From Jatrophihabitans endophyticus (GTDB lineage: Bacteria; Actinomycetota; Actinomycetes; Mycobacteriales; Jatrophihabitantaceae), in the NCBI RefSeq assembly GCF_900129455.1, contig NZ_FQVU01000006.1:124001-188000 (forward strand): a stretch of DNA of 64,000 nucleotides. The letters are read 5' to 3'. Shown piece by piece: positions 25,567 to 34,145 of this stretch. Made by a program: the position numbers and the translations under genes. The first letter of the stretch is position 1; every line of letters starts with the position of its first letter. A model generated the notes under the pieces. That model made no database searches, was not told where the DNA came from, and worked only from the letters and a program-made list of their open reading frames with translations.

Positions 25567-26793
25567 ATGCGTTTTGCCCACCGTCGCCTGGCGGTGCTCC
25601 TCGTCGGTTCGTCCCTCGGTGCGGTCGGCTGGGGCGCCGTCCTGCCGTTCCTCTACGCCGACATCGCCGACGCCCGCCACCTCGGCGCGTCCGTCGCCGC
25701 CGTCACGTTCACCGCCTTCGCGCTCGGCGCGCTCGTCGCCGCACCGCTCGCCGGCCGGCTGGCCGACCGTAGCCGTCCCGTCCGGGTCGCCACCGTCGCT
25801 CGCCTCGGCATGGTGCTCGCCATCGTCGCGCTGGCGTACGCCGCGACGGCCCTGACGCTGTGGGCGGCGGCGTTCGCGTACGGCGCCGCGCTGGCCGTGG
25901 TGCAACCGTCGACGGCCGTGCTCGTCCTCGAGCTGACGCCCGCCGCCCGTCGCCGCGGCGCGTTCGCCTGGCAGTTCATCGGGCAGAACCTCGGGCTCGC
26001 CGTCGGCGGCATGGTCGGTGGCTACCTCGTCGACCTGACCGTGCCCACGGGCTCGCGCCCGGCCTACGCGTTCGCCGCAGTGTGCAGTGCGGCGAGTGCG
26101 GTACTGGTGGCGATCGCGGCCAGCCGGACCGCCCGGCCCGCCCTCGCCGTCGACGAGCCGGCGCCGACGACCGGCTACCGCGGCGTCCTCCAGGTCCCCG
26201 CCGTGCGCTGGCTGCTCGCCGTGACCGTCCTGCTGACGCTCGCCTGCTACGCGCAGTTCGACTCCGGCCTGCCGGCGTACGCGCTCAGCGTGCTCGACGT
26301 CGCACCCACCACGCTCGGAACCGCGGTGGCCGTCAACACGGTGCTCGTCGCCGCGCTCACCGCCCCCGTCGTGCGGCTGACGCGGACGGTGGCGCCGGCC
26401 GTGCTCCTGGCGACGTGTGCGGTGCTGTGGATCGGGGTGTGGGTCGTGCTGGCGGCGCCGATGCTGCACCTCGGCGCCAGTGGGACGTTCGTCGTCGCCG
26501 GCTACGGGCTGTTCAGTGTCGGCGAGACGATGCTCGCGCCGGTGCTGACGCCGCTCGCCGCGACCCTGGCCCCGGCCGGCGCCACCGGCCGCACCCTGGC
26601 CGCGGTCACCGGCGCGCAGACGCTCGCGACCGCGATCGGCCCCGGGCTGTCCGGTCTGCTGCTGGGGCTCGGTCTGCCGCTCGGTTTCGTCGCGCTGCAG
26701 ATCCTGTGCTGCGTGCTCGCCATCGGCTGCGCACTGCGCCTCGGCCGGGTGGACGCCGCCCGGCACCAGCAGTCCTTGGCGCTCGCCGCCTGA
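25567..26793 (+). CDS. Major facilitator superfamily transporter
   Basis: The protein has 408 residues and 12 predicted membrane segments. The loop 2-3 motif LAGRLADRSRPVRVAT matches the MFS signature GxLaDrxGrr. The sixth-to-seventh helix loop lies near 185-205. It lacks obvious substrate motifs; efflux of a small molecule is likely from its pairing with a MarR regulator (inference). The ATG at 25567 is preferred over an in-frame TTG 12 bp upstream. A strong terminator hairpin follows 78 bp after the stop. Confidence 0.9.
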   Translation: MRFAHRRLAVLLVGSSLGAVGWGAVLPFLYADIADARHLGASVAAVTFTAFALGALVAAPLAGRLADRSRPVRVATVARLGMVLAIVALAYAATALTLWAAAFAYGAALAVVQPSTAVLVLELTPAARRRGAFAWQFIGQNLGLAVGGMVGGYLVDLTVPTGSRPAYAFAAVCSAASAVLVAIAASRTARPALAVDEPAPTTGYRGVLQVPAVRWLLAVTVLLTLACYAQFDSGLPAYALSVLDVAPTTLGTAVAVNTVLVAALTAPVVRLTRTVAPAVLLATCAVLWIGVWVVLAAPMLHLGASGTFVVAGYGLFSVGETMLAPVLTPLAATLAPAGATGRTLAAVTGAQTLATAIGPGLSGLLLGLGLPLGFVALQILCCVLAIGCALRLGRVDAARHQQSLALAA

Positions 26794-26870
26794 CGTCCCG
26801 CCGGCCATCCTCCTGCGCTGGCCGCGCCGGGGTTCGTCCAGTGCCTGGAGCTCGGCGGGTCCGGTGAACG

Positions 26871-26906
26871 ACGAACGGCGCGTCCCGGGTGGGACGCGCC
26901 GTTCGT
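26871..26906 (+). terminator. Perfect 16-bp stem-loop after the MFS gene
   Basis: ACGAACGGCGCGTCCC at 26871-26886 pairs perfectly with 26891-26906 around a GGGT loop. No U-tract follows. Strong intrinsic terminator or RNA-processing structure. Confidence 0.85.
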
Positions 26907-27230
26907 GGAGGTTGTGGTGCGGCAGGCTGCAGCGGGTACGACGTTCCCCCGAAGCGTCGCTTCGTGATGTTCCCCCGAGCATCACTTCGCGCAGACACGG
27001 ACCAGGTCCGAGGCCGACTCCCGAATCCCCCGATTCCGGTGACGAACTGCCTAACAAGAAGCTAACAGACGAGGTGTCGGGTCCGCAAGCGCGGGGTGCG
27101 ACGGATCTCGCCGGGCCCGACGTACTAGTGCGATGGTCGTATGGCGAGGCGTACCCCGGGTCGACGAGATTGATCTTCGTCGCCGACGCCCGGTCGGTGG
27201 CTCACCCGTCCGATCACCACGGAGCCCCGC
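26907..27230 (+). other. Intergenic stretch with C-rich repeats, upstream of an exported protein
   Basis: 324 bp between the terminator and the next start. GTTCCCCCGA occurs at 26943 and 26969 in two imperfect ~21-bp direct repeats (26943-26964 and 26969-26989). Each unit makes a small hairpin: CGAAGC-GTC-GCTTCG at 26950-26964, and GTGATG paired with CATCAC at 26964-26985. A third, weaker stem GAATC-CCCC-GATTC lies near 27013. Further on, lower-GC sequence (CTAACAAGAAGCTAACAGAC near 27050) probably holds the promoter of the following gene. No gene seen. Confidence 0.55.
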
Positions 27231-28085
27231 ATGTCCCGCATCCGCACCACCGCCGCCCAGGGCGTCGCCGCGGCGGCCCTCGCCGCCGGCGCGCTCGCGC
27301 TGCTCGCCCCCGCCACCGCCGAGGCGAAGACGACCGGCAACGGCGACTTCGCCGCCACCGTCAACGGCACGACCTACAACCCCGCCGCCGGCAAGGACGT
27401 CAAGCTCAAGGACGTGACCGTCGGCGGGCGCATCGCCGTGCGCGGCGTGAACGTCCGCTTCGACTTCGACACCACCACGCTCGGCGTGTACGACTACGCG
27501 CTCACCGGGGCGCCCACCGCCGAGCGCATGGTCACCTCGCCGACGGTGATCTTCGCGTCGAAGGTGCCCCAGCTGACCGCCGCCCAGCTCGCCCGGCCGA
27601 CGCTCACGCAGCTCGAGATCAAGGACGACACGCTCACCGCCATCGTGTCGACGGCGGCCGGCAAGATGAAGGTCCAGGCCAAGGACTCCGCGACCGGCGG
27701 CATCTTCCAGATGGAGCCGGAGTTCGGCTCCAACGTCACGATCGAGCACAAGCTCGGCCCGACGCTCTTCTACTTCGTCAACCAGTACACGGGCAAGATC
27801 AACTTCGGGGACGGGCTCGACCCCGTGGCCTCCGGTCCGGGCGCCCACCAGATGCTGCTCGGCAAGGACAGCCCGCAGGTCGCGACCAAGACCTTCCAGG
27901 ACGGCAGCACCACGCGGTGGAGCGTCGCGTCCGGCGGTCGCATGGGCGGCGTGCTGGGGGAGGACGCGATCGAGCTCTCGGCCGGCGCGACCAACTGCAC
28001 CAGCCAGTGCCAGGCACAGAACCGGATCCACGGTTCGCTGCCCGTGCCGCCGCTGCCCACCGACCCGACCCCGATCGGCAGCTGA
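27231..28085 (+). CDS. Exported orphan protein
   Basis: The protein has 284 residues. A signal peptide is clear: basic start MSRIRTTAAQ, hydrophobic core AAAALAAGALALLAP, and cleavage after ATAEA, near residue 32. The mature protein is rich in beta-type sequence (TVGGRIAVRGVNVRFDF, IEHKLGPTLFYFVNQYTGKI) with one pair of cysteines close together (NCTSQCQ) that may form a disulphide. The C-terminus is proline-rich (PVPPLPTDPTP). No family recognised. It has a long intergenic region upstream, suggesting its own regulated promoter. Function unknown; secreted or wall-associated. Confidence 0.82.
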   Translation: MSRIRTTAAQGVAAAALAAGALALLAPATAEAKTTGNGDFAATVNGTTYNPAAGKDVKLKDVTVGGRIAVRGVNVRFDFDTTTLGVYDYALTGAPTAERMVTSPTVIFASKVPQLTAAQLARPTLTQLEIKDDTLTAIVSTAAGKMKVQAKDSATGGIFQMEPEFGSNVTIEHKLGPTLFYFVNQYTGKINFGDGLDPVASGPGAHQMLLGKDSPQVATKTFQDGSTTRWSVASGGRMGGVLGEDAIELSAGATNCTSQCQAQNRIHGSLPVPPLPTDPTPIGS

Positions 28086-28189
28086 CCCGACCGGACGTCG
28101 TCGCCCCGGCCCACCTCGGGCCGGGGCGATGTGCGGTCGAGGCCGCGTCGCGCGCCCCGCTGTCGGTGGGCGCTGTCACACTCGCCGCC

Positions 28190-28843
28190 ATGGAGCGACT
28201 CGGGAACAGTCAGATCGTCGCCGCCGGTCTCGCCGACTGGCGCGCACTCGGCCAGGGGCTACACGCCCGCTACCTGCTCGACGATCTCGCCGCCGGCGCC
28301 GCGTTCGCCGTCGACGTCGCGCCGGTCGTCGACGGCGCGGCCGACGGTGTCGAGCTGCGGCTGCGGCCCGGCTCGATCGACCTCACGCTGTACACCGTCG
28401 AGGACGGTCGGTGGGTCACGTCGCGCGACGTCGACCGTGCCCGCGGCATCAGCGAGATCGCGCGCCGACGCGGCCTCACCGCGGCGCCGAGACAGGTCGC
28501 CCAGTTGGAGCTCGCCCTCGACACCCCGAGCCACGAGCGGGTCGGCCCGTTCTGGGCGGCGCTGCTCACCGGCGACGCCGGCAACACCGTGTACGACTCG
28601 GTCTTCGACCCCAGCGACCGCGTGCCGGCCGTGTGGTTCCAGATCACCGACGAGCACGAGACACCGCGGCAGCGGTGGCACTTCGACCTCTGGCTCGCTC
28701 CCGAGGTCGCCGACGAGCGCATCGCGGCGGCCGTCGCCGCCGGCGGCACCCTCGTGTACGACGGCCACGCCCCCATGTTCACGATCCTGGCCGACCCCGA
28801 CGGCAACCGGGTGTGCGTGTGCACCAGCACGGGGCGCGACTAG
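28190..28843 (+). CDS. Pterin-carbinolamine-dehydratase-like / VOC fusion protein
   Basis: The protein has 217 residues. The N-terminal ~100 resemble pterin-4a-carbinolamine dehydratase (GSIDLTLYTVEDGRWVTSRD followed by VDRARGISEIAR), but the catalytic His-His-Pro motif of that enzyme is absent. The C-terminal ~110 form a vicinal-oxygen-chelate half: QLELALDTPSHERVGPFWAA, VWFQITDEHETPRQRWHFDL, and FTILADPDGNRVCVC. The VOC metal ligands are only partly evident (H in RWHFDL, D or E elsewhere). Such two-domain proteins are common in actinobacteria and mostly uncharacterised. The ATG at 28190 has CACACT 7 nt upstream. Its stop overlaps the convergent DUF1206 gene. Confidence 0.75.
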   Translation: MERLGNSQIVAAGLADWRALGQGLHARYLLDDLAAGAAFAVDVAPVVDGAADGVELRLRPGSIDLTLYTVEDGRWVTSRDVDRARGISEIARRRGLTAAPRQVAQLELALDTPSHERVGPFWAALLTGDAGNTVYDSVFDPSDRVPAVWFQITDEHETPRQRWHFDLWLAPEVADERIAAAVAAGGTLVYDGHAPMFTILADPDGNRVCVCTSTGRD

Positions 28844-29694
28844 CGGACCCCCTGCGGCTCGCCGGCGTCGTCCGGTTCTCCGGCGTCGTCCGCGGTGACG
28901 CCGACCTCGCGCCACGCGGCCTCGGCGAGGGTGAGCAGGGCGAACGCGGCGAACGCGACGGCGGCCGCCAGCAACAGGTAGCGACCGAAGGGCGCGGCCC
29001 GCACGGTGTCGAGGGCGGCGTCGACGCCGCCGGTCTTGGCCGGTTCCGCGGTGACGGCGGCGTAGACGACCAGCACCCCGGCGAGCGTGAAGACCAGCCC
29101 GCGGCCGATCGACCCGACGCCCCCGGCGATGCGTACCGCGCGGCCGAGCCAGGGCCGGCCGGGCGGCAGGTGCAGCGAGTCGAGGAACGAGGCGCGCACG
29201 CCCTGCGAGCCCAGGAACAGCCCGACGACGATCACCACCACGCCGACCGCGCCGACGAGCCAGCGCCCCGCCGCATCCTGCATGATGCGGGCCGACAGCG
29301 TCCGGTACCGCGGCCCCTGGCTGGCGGCGGCGTCGTCGCCGAGCAGCACCGCGAGCGCCATGTAGCCGAAGGGCAGGTAGCCCAGTCCCTCGGCCGCCGC
29401 GAGCCACCGCTGCGCCGCGGTGTCGTCCGAGCCCCCGTCGGTCCATGCCGAGACGAGCCGCCACGTGACGTAACACGACACACCGACCACGAGGACGAGC
29501 AGCGCCACCACTCCTGCGGGGTTCGCGCCGAGGACCCGGATACCCGAGGCCTGGTCGGTGTTCGCGCGTCGCGCCCCCGCCGCCAGCTGCACCACGAGCA
29601 CGGTCAGCGTCAGGTACACGACCACGCGCGATCCGAGACCGAACCGCGCGGCGGCACTGCCCAGCGAACGCGGCCACGGCCGCGGCATCCTCAC
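28840..29694 (-). CDS. DUF1206 membrane protein
   Basis: About 284 residues with six membrane segments arranged as three repeats of two helices, as in DUF1206. Each repeat begins with a GxxxRGxVY/F-like motif: RFGLGSRVVVYLTLTVLVV, LGYLPFGYMALAVLLG, GSIGRGLVFTLAGVLVV. Function of the family is unknown. GTG at 29694 overlaps the stop of the upstream hydrolase by 4 bp, the arrangement common in this genome; ATG at 29688 is an alternative. The gene ends 4 bp inside the convergent fusion gene. Confidence 0.85.
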   Translation of the reverse strand: MRMPRPWPRSLGSAAARFGLGSRVVVYLTLTVLVVQLAAGARRANTDQASGIRVLGANPAGVVALLVLVVGVSCYVTWRLVSAWTDGGSDDTAAQRWLAAAEGLGYLPFGYMALAVLLGDDAAASQGPRYRTLSARIMQDAAGRWLVGAVGVVVIVVGLFLGSQGVRASFLDSLHLPPGRPWLGRAVRIAGGVGSIGRGLVFTLAGVLVVYAAVTAEPAKTGGVDAALDTVRAAPFGRYLLLAAAVAFAAFALLTLAEAAWREVGVTADDAGEPDDAGEPQGVR

Positions 29695-30488
29695 CGCGGG
29701 CCGCCGTCCCCGTCGAGGAAGTTGACCAGCGCGTCGGCGACCTCGGGCCGGCCGGCGGCGGTGACGTGATCGCCGGGCACCTCGACCACCGCTGCGCGCG
29801 GCAGCGTGGTGGCGAGGTCCCGAGCGTCGGCGACGTCGTCGTCGGACCCGGTGAGGACGAGCGTGGGCACCGTGATCGTGCGCAGCTCGTCGGCCGGCGT
29901 GCTCACCGACGACGCGAGCAGTGCCCGCAGCGCGGCCCGCGTGGCCTCGTCCTTGCGCCGCCACTGCTGGGCGAACCAGCGCTGCACCGGGGTGCGGTCG
30001 CCCCCCGCCGCGTCGGAGAGGACGTGACGCGCGACGCTGGTGCGCGCGCTGCCGGCGACGTGCGTGAGCGCGCCGAGACCCTGGCCACCGAGTACGGCGC
30101 GGCGTACGGGCACGCCGCGCAGCAGCAACCGGGCCACGGTGCGCGCGCCGAGGGAGTAGCCCGCCGCGGCGAGATCGTCGTCGCCGGCGAGGCCGAGGTG
30201 GTCGAGCAGCACGACCAGGTCGTCCACGAGGACGTCCGGCGGGTAGGCGGCGAGGTCGGTCGGCGTCGCGCTGCGCCCGTGGCCGCGCAGATCGGGCACC
30301 ACGACCCGGTGGCCGGCGGCGACGAGCGCGGCGGCGTGACCGTTGCCGATCCAGTTGGCCGTGCCCGAGGAGAAGAAGCCGTGCACGAGCAGCACCGGAC
30401 GGCCCGCGCCGAGCTCCCGGTAGGCGAGCCGCGTCCCGTCCGACGCCGTGAAGTACTCGGGGGAGGGCAGCGGGTCGGGACGGGACAC
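29691..30488 (-). CDS. Alpha/beta-fold hydrolase
   Basis: The protein has 265 residues. Oxyanion-hole HG in VLLVHGFFSSGTANWIG; VVVPDLRGHGRSATP; nucleophile elbow GYSLGA (Ser); acid region VLTGSDDDVADARDLA (Asp); catalytic His in VPGDHVTAAG. It resembles haloperoxidase/esterase-type hydrolases acting on small esters or epoxides; substrate unknown. GTG at 30488 is chosen as the start of the conserved region; CAGGAT lies 6 nt upstream. It forms an operon with the DUF1206 gene and diverges from the P450 gene. Confidence 0.88.
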   Translation of the reverse strand: MSRPDPLPSPEYFTASDGTRLAYRELGAGRPVLLVHGFFSSGTANWIGNGHAAALVAAGHRVVVPDLRGHGRSATPTDLAAYPPDVLVDDLVVLLDHLGLAGDDDLAAAGYSLGARTVARLLLRGVPVRRAVLGGQGLGALTHVAGSARTSVARHVLSDAAGGDRTPVQRWFAQQWRRKDEATRAALRALLASSVSTPADELRTITVPTLVLTGSDDDVADARDLATTLPRAAVVEVPGDHVTAAGRPEVADALVNFLDGDGGPR

Positions 30489-30531
30489 CCGTCGATCCTG
30501 CCCCACCGGGACGTGCCACGATCGTGGTCCG

Positions 30532-31677
30532 ATGCAGACCCCGCGGGACGTCACACTCGCCGAGCTGGCCGGGCCCGACGCGGCGGCGGCACTCGCCCGG
30601 TTGCGCGCGCACGCCCCGGTCACCCGGCTGGCCGAACTCGACGGCTGGCTGGTCACGGGGCACGCACCGGCGCTCGCGGTCATGCGCGACGCCGCCCACT
30701 TCACCGTGGCGGACCCACGCTTCTCCACCGCCCGGGTGGTGGGGGCGAGCATGCTGTCGACCGACGGCGCCGAGCACCGTCGGCACCGTCGGCCTTTCGC
30801 GGCCCCGTTCCGCGCCGCCGAGCTCGAGCAGCGCTTCGGCGGCGAGGTCGCCCGGCTGGCGACCGGCCTCGTCGCCCGGCTCCGGCCCGCCCGTGCCGCC
30901 GACCTGCGGACCGAGTTCGCCGGCCCGCTCTCGACGGCGGTCGTGGCGCACACGCTCGGGTTGCGAGACATCGACGTCCCCACCGTGCTGGGCTGGTACG
31001 CGGCCATCGTCGCCGCGGTGACCGCGCTCAGCGCCGGCGACCGGCCGACGGGGGAGGAGATCGCGGCGATGCGCGATCTCGCCGTCGCGGTCCGCGGTGG
31101 ACTCGGCCACGACGCGTCCTCGGTGCTCACCGGGGCGCGCGGGTCGCTGCGCGACGACGAGATCGTGGCCAATGCGGCCGTGATGATGTTCGGCGGCATC
31201 GAGACGACCGAGGGGATGATCGCGAACCTGGTGACGCACCTGCTCGCCGACCCCGCCGCGCTCGACCGGGTGAGGGTCGAGCCCGACCTGGTGCCCGTCG
31301 CGGTGGAGGAGTCGCTGCGACTGGAGCCGGCTGCGGCCGTCGTCGACCGGTACGCGACCGCGGACGTCGTGCTGGCCGGGGCCGCGATCGCGGCGGGCGA
31401 CCTCGTGCGGGTGTCACTCGCCGCGGCGAACCGCGACCCCGCCGTCTTCGACCGCCCGGACGAATTCGAGCTGGATCGAGCAAATTCGCGCTCCCAGCTG
31501 GCGTTCGCCCGCGGCCCCCACGCGTGCATCGCCATGGATCTCGCCCGGCTCGAGACGCGCGTCGGGCTCGGCGCGCTGCTCGACGGCCTGCCCGGACTCC
31601 GTCCGGTCGCCCCGGCAGCGGCGGCGGGGCTCGTGTTCCGCAAGCCCGCCGCGGTGCGCGTGCACTGGGACTTCTAG
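30532..31677 (+). CDS. Cytochrome P450
   Basis: The protein has 381 residues, about 20 shorter than typical bacterial P450s. The I-helix oxygen-activation motif is FGGIETTEG, the K-helix ExxR is in VEESLRLEP, and the haem-binding loop is FARGPHACIAMDLARLE with the axial Cys. The usual Gly two residues after Cys is Ala. The electron donor and substrate are not encoded nearby. The ATG at 30532 has no clear Shine-Dalgarno. The stop codon TAG shares 4 bp with the stop of the convergent CNNM gene. Confidence 0.93.
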   Translation: MQTPRDVTLAELAGPDAAAALARLRAHAPVTRLAELDGWLVTGHAPALAVMRDAAHFTVADPRFSTARVVGASMLSTDGAEHRRHRRPFAAPFRAAELEQRFGGEVARLATGLVARLRPARAADLRTEFAGPLSTAVVAHTLGLRDIDVPTVLGWYAAIVAAVTALSAGDRPTGEEIAAMRDLAVAVRGGLGHDASSVLTGARGSLRDDEIVANAAVMMFGGIETTEGMIANLVTHLLADPAALDRVRVEPDLVPVAVEESLRLEPAAAVVDRYATADVVLAGAAIAAGDLVRVSLAAANRDPAVFDRPDEFELDRANSRSQLAFARGPHACIAMDLARLETRVGLGALLDGLPGLRPVAPAAAAGLVFRKPAAVRVHWDF

Positions 31678-32702
31678 GCGGTGTGCGTCGTGTCGGCGAT
31701 CTCGCCGACGACCTCCTCGACGACGTCCTCCAGCGCGACCACGCCGACGCTGCGACCGTTCTCGACGACGTGGCCGAGGTGGCTGCGCGCTCGACGCAGC
31801 GTGGTGAGCACGTCCGGCAGTGGCATCGCGACGTCGACGGCGGGCATGGCGTGCCGGAACCGGGCCGGCATCGCGACGTCGCTCACCAGATCGCCCACGA
31901 GCGCGTCCTTGACGTGGACGAAACCGACCAGTCGATCGCCGCGTCGAATCGGGAAGCGCGAGAAGCCGGTCTCGGCCGCCAGCCGCTGCACGGCGTCGGC
32001 GGTCGTGTCCGGGTCGACGGTGACGAGCTCGGCGGCCGGGACGACGACGTCACCGGCGGTGCGGTCGCCGAAGGACAGCGCGCTGGTCAGGCGCTGGTGC
32101 TGGCCGGCGTCGAGGTACCCCTCGCTGCGTGATTCCGCGAGGATGTCGGCGAGTTCTTCCGGCGTGTACGCCGACTTGAGCTCGTCCTGCGGCTGGATGC
32201 CGAGCAGCCGCAGCGATCCGTTCGCCAGCGCGTTCAGGCTGCCGATGACCACCCGGGTCGCGCGGACGAACGAGTCGAGGGCGGGGACGAGGATCAGCGC
32301 GGCGCGTTCGGAGCTGGCGAGCGCGATGTTCTTCGGCACCATCTCGCCGAGCACCATGTGCAGCAGGACGACGAGGGCCAGTGCGATGGCGAACGCGATC
32401 GGGTGGGTGAGCCCGGCCGGCACGTGCAGGGCGTGGAAGACGTCCTCGAAGAGCACGGCGACCGCCGGCTCGGCGACCGCGCCGAGACCCAGCGAGCACA
32501 GCGTGATGCCGAGCTGCGCGCCGGCGAGCAGCAGCGACAACCGACGCAGCGCGTCGAGGACGCGGACGGCGCGCTTGTTGCCCGCGTCGGCGAGTGGTTC
32601 GACCTGGGCGCGGCGCACGCTGACCGCGGCGAACTCGGCACCGACGAAGAACGCGTTGCCGATCAGCAGCAGGACCGCGACGAGCAGGTTGAGGACGGTC
32701 AC
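31674..32702 (-). CDS. CNNM/CBS-domain membrane protein, short form (hemolysin C-like)
   Basis: The protein has 342 residues. A DUF21/CNNM membrane domain occupies about 1-190: NAFFVGAEFAAVSVRRAQVE, GITLCSLGLGAVAEPAVA, VLGEMVPKNIAL. A CBS pair follows (GFSRFPIRRGDRLVGFVHVKD and VENGRSVGVVALEDVVEEVV). Unlike its upstream partner it stops right after the CBS pair and lacks the CorC_HlyC domain. The family is linked to magnesium or cobalt efflux and to CNNM-type cation transport. The GTG at 32702 overlaps the upstream stop by 4 bp; adjacent genes of this kind often form a pair. Confidence 0.92.
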   Translation of the reverse strand: MTVLNLLVAVLLLIGNAFFVGAEFAAVSVRRAQVEPLADAGNKRAVRVLDALRRLSLLLAGAQLGITLCSLGLGAVAEPAVAVLFEDVFHALHVPAGLTHPIAFAIALALVVLLHMVLGEMVPKNIALASSERAALILVPALDSFVRATRVVIGSLNALANGSLRLLGIQPQDELKSAYTPEELADILAESRSEGYLDAGQHQRLTSALSFGDRTAGDVVVPAAELVTVDPDTTADAVQRLAAETGFSRFPIRRGDRLVGFVHVKDALVGDLVSDVAMPARFRHAMPAVDVAMPLPDVLTTLRRARSHLGHVVENGRSVGVVALEDVVEEVVGEIADTTHTA

Positions 32703-34066
32703 GACGCGACCTCGGCCCCGGTCGGCCCGGCGTCGGCGGCGGTCCCACCCGCGTCGGCCAGCCGGACGGTCACGGTGTCGATGCGCTTGTCCTCGACGTC
32801 GGTCGCGGTGAGGGTCCAGCCGTCGACCTCGACGGTGTCGCCCGGCCGCGCGAGCCGGCCCAGGCGGGCGAGCAGCAGTCCGGCGAGGGTGTCGTAGGGG
32901 CCCTCCGGAGCCGTGAACCCCGGCACGCGCTCGGCCGCCTCGTCGATGCGCAACCGGGCCGACAGCTCGACGACGTCCGCGGCCCGGCGCACCTCGTCCG
33001 ACGCCTCGGCGGTGTCGTGCTCGTCGCGGACGTCGCCGACGAGCTCCTCGACGACGTCCTCGAGCGTGACGATGCCGGCCGTGCCGCCGTACTCGTCGAC
33101 GACGACGGCCATCTGCAGCCCCGGTTGCCGCAGCCGGGCCAGCAGCGGGCCGAGGCGCAGCTGCTCGGGCACCTGCGGGATGGGGGCGACGAGCTCGCGG
33201 ACCGACGTCGTGTCGCGCCGCTCGGGCGGCACCTGGATGGCCTTCTTGACGTGGACGACGCCGGCGATGTCGTCGATGTCGCGCAGCCCGTCGACGACGC
33301 GCACGACCGGGAAGCGGGAGTGCCCGGACTCCCGCGTCGTGGTGAGCAGATCGGTGACGGTGGCGTTCTCGTCGAGCTCGACGACACGGTTGCGCGGGGT
33401 CATCACCTCGCCCGCGACGCGCTCGCCGAAGGCCAGCGACCGGGCGAGCAGCTGCGCGGTGGCGCCGGGCAGCGTCCCCTCCTCGGCGGAGGTCCGGACG
33501 AGGCTGCCGAGCTCGGTGGCCGAGCGGGCCGAGCGCAGCTCCTCCTGCGGCTCGATGCCGAGCCGACGCACCACGAGGTTCGCCATGCCGTTGCACGCGG
33601 CGATCAACGGCCGGAGCAGGCCGGTGAACGTCCGCATCGGACCGGCGATGCGGCGTGACACCGGCGTCGGGTGGGCGATGGCCCAGTTCTTCGGGATCAG
33701 CTCGCCCACCACCATCTGCAGCACGGTGGCGGCGACGAGCGCCACCACGACGCCGATCGTCTCGCTCGCCGCGTCGGGGAGGCCGAGACCGGTGAGTGCG
33801 GGGTGCAGCAGATCCGAGATCGACGGCTCGGCCAGGAACCCCACCACGAGGGTGGTGATCGTGATCCCCAGCTGGGCGCCGGAGAGCTGGAAGGACAGCG
33901 TGCGGACGGCCTGCAGCGCCCGGCCGGCCGCGCGGTCGCCGTGCCGTTGGGCGTTCTCGAGCTCGGCGCGGTCGGCAGCGACGAGCGAGAACTCCGCGGC
34001 GACGAACAAGGCGGTGCCGAGCGTCAGCACGATGACGGCGGCGAGCCCGACGAGGGCGAGGGCCAC
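32699..34066 (-). CDS. CNNM/CBS/CorC_HlyC membrane protein, full-length form
   Basis: The protein has 455 residues. An N-terminal CNNM membrane domain (TALFVAAEFSLVAADRAELE, GITITTLVVGFLAEPSI, VVGELIPKNWAIAHP) is followed by a CBS pair (HSRFPVVRVVDGLRDIDDIA and VVVDEYGGTAGIVTLEDVVE) and a C-terminal CorC_HlyC domain (VVELSARLRIDEAAERVPGF; DTVEVDGWTLTATDVED). Probably a cation (Mg2+) transporter or efflux regulator. The start is GTG at 34066, with the Shine-Dalgarno AGGAGAG about 9 nt upstream; longer extensions have no conserved sequence. It is coupled by a 4-bp overlap to the short form. Confidence 0.92.
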   Translation of the reverse strand: MALALVGLAAVIVLTLGTALFVAAEFSLVAADRAELENAQRHGDRAAGRALQAVRTLSFQLSGAQLGITITTLVVGFLAEPSISDLLHPALTGLGLPDAASETIGVVVALVAATVLQMVVGELIPKNWAIAHPTPVSRRIAGPMRTFTGLLRPLIAACNGMANLVVRRLGIEPQEELRSARSATELGSLVRTSAEEGTLPGATAQLLARSLAFGERVAGEVMTPRNRVVELDENATVTDLLTTTRESGHSRFPVVRVVDGLRDIDDIAGVVHVKKAIQVPPERRDTTSVRELVAPIPQVPEQLRLGPLLARLRQPGLQMAVVVDEYGGTAGIVTLEDVVEELVGDVRDEHDTAEASDEVRRAADVVELSARLRIDEAAERVPGFTAPEGPYDTLAGLLLARLGRLARPGDTVEVDGWTLTATDVEDKRIDTVTVRLADAGGTAADAGPTGAEVAS

Positions 34067-34145
34067 GGGGGTCGTCTCTCCTAGCAGCTGTGCGGTGACT
34101 GGGTCTGGCTGTTGTACCCGCGCGGCGCGGGCTGCCAGCTGTCGA

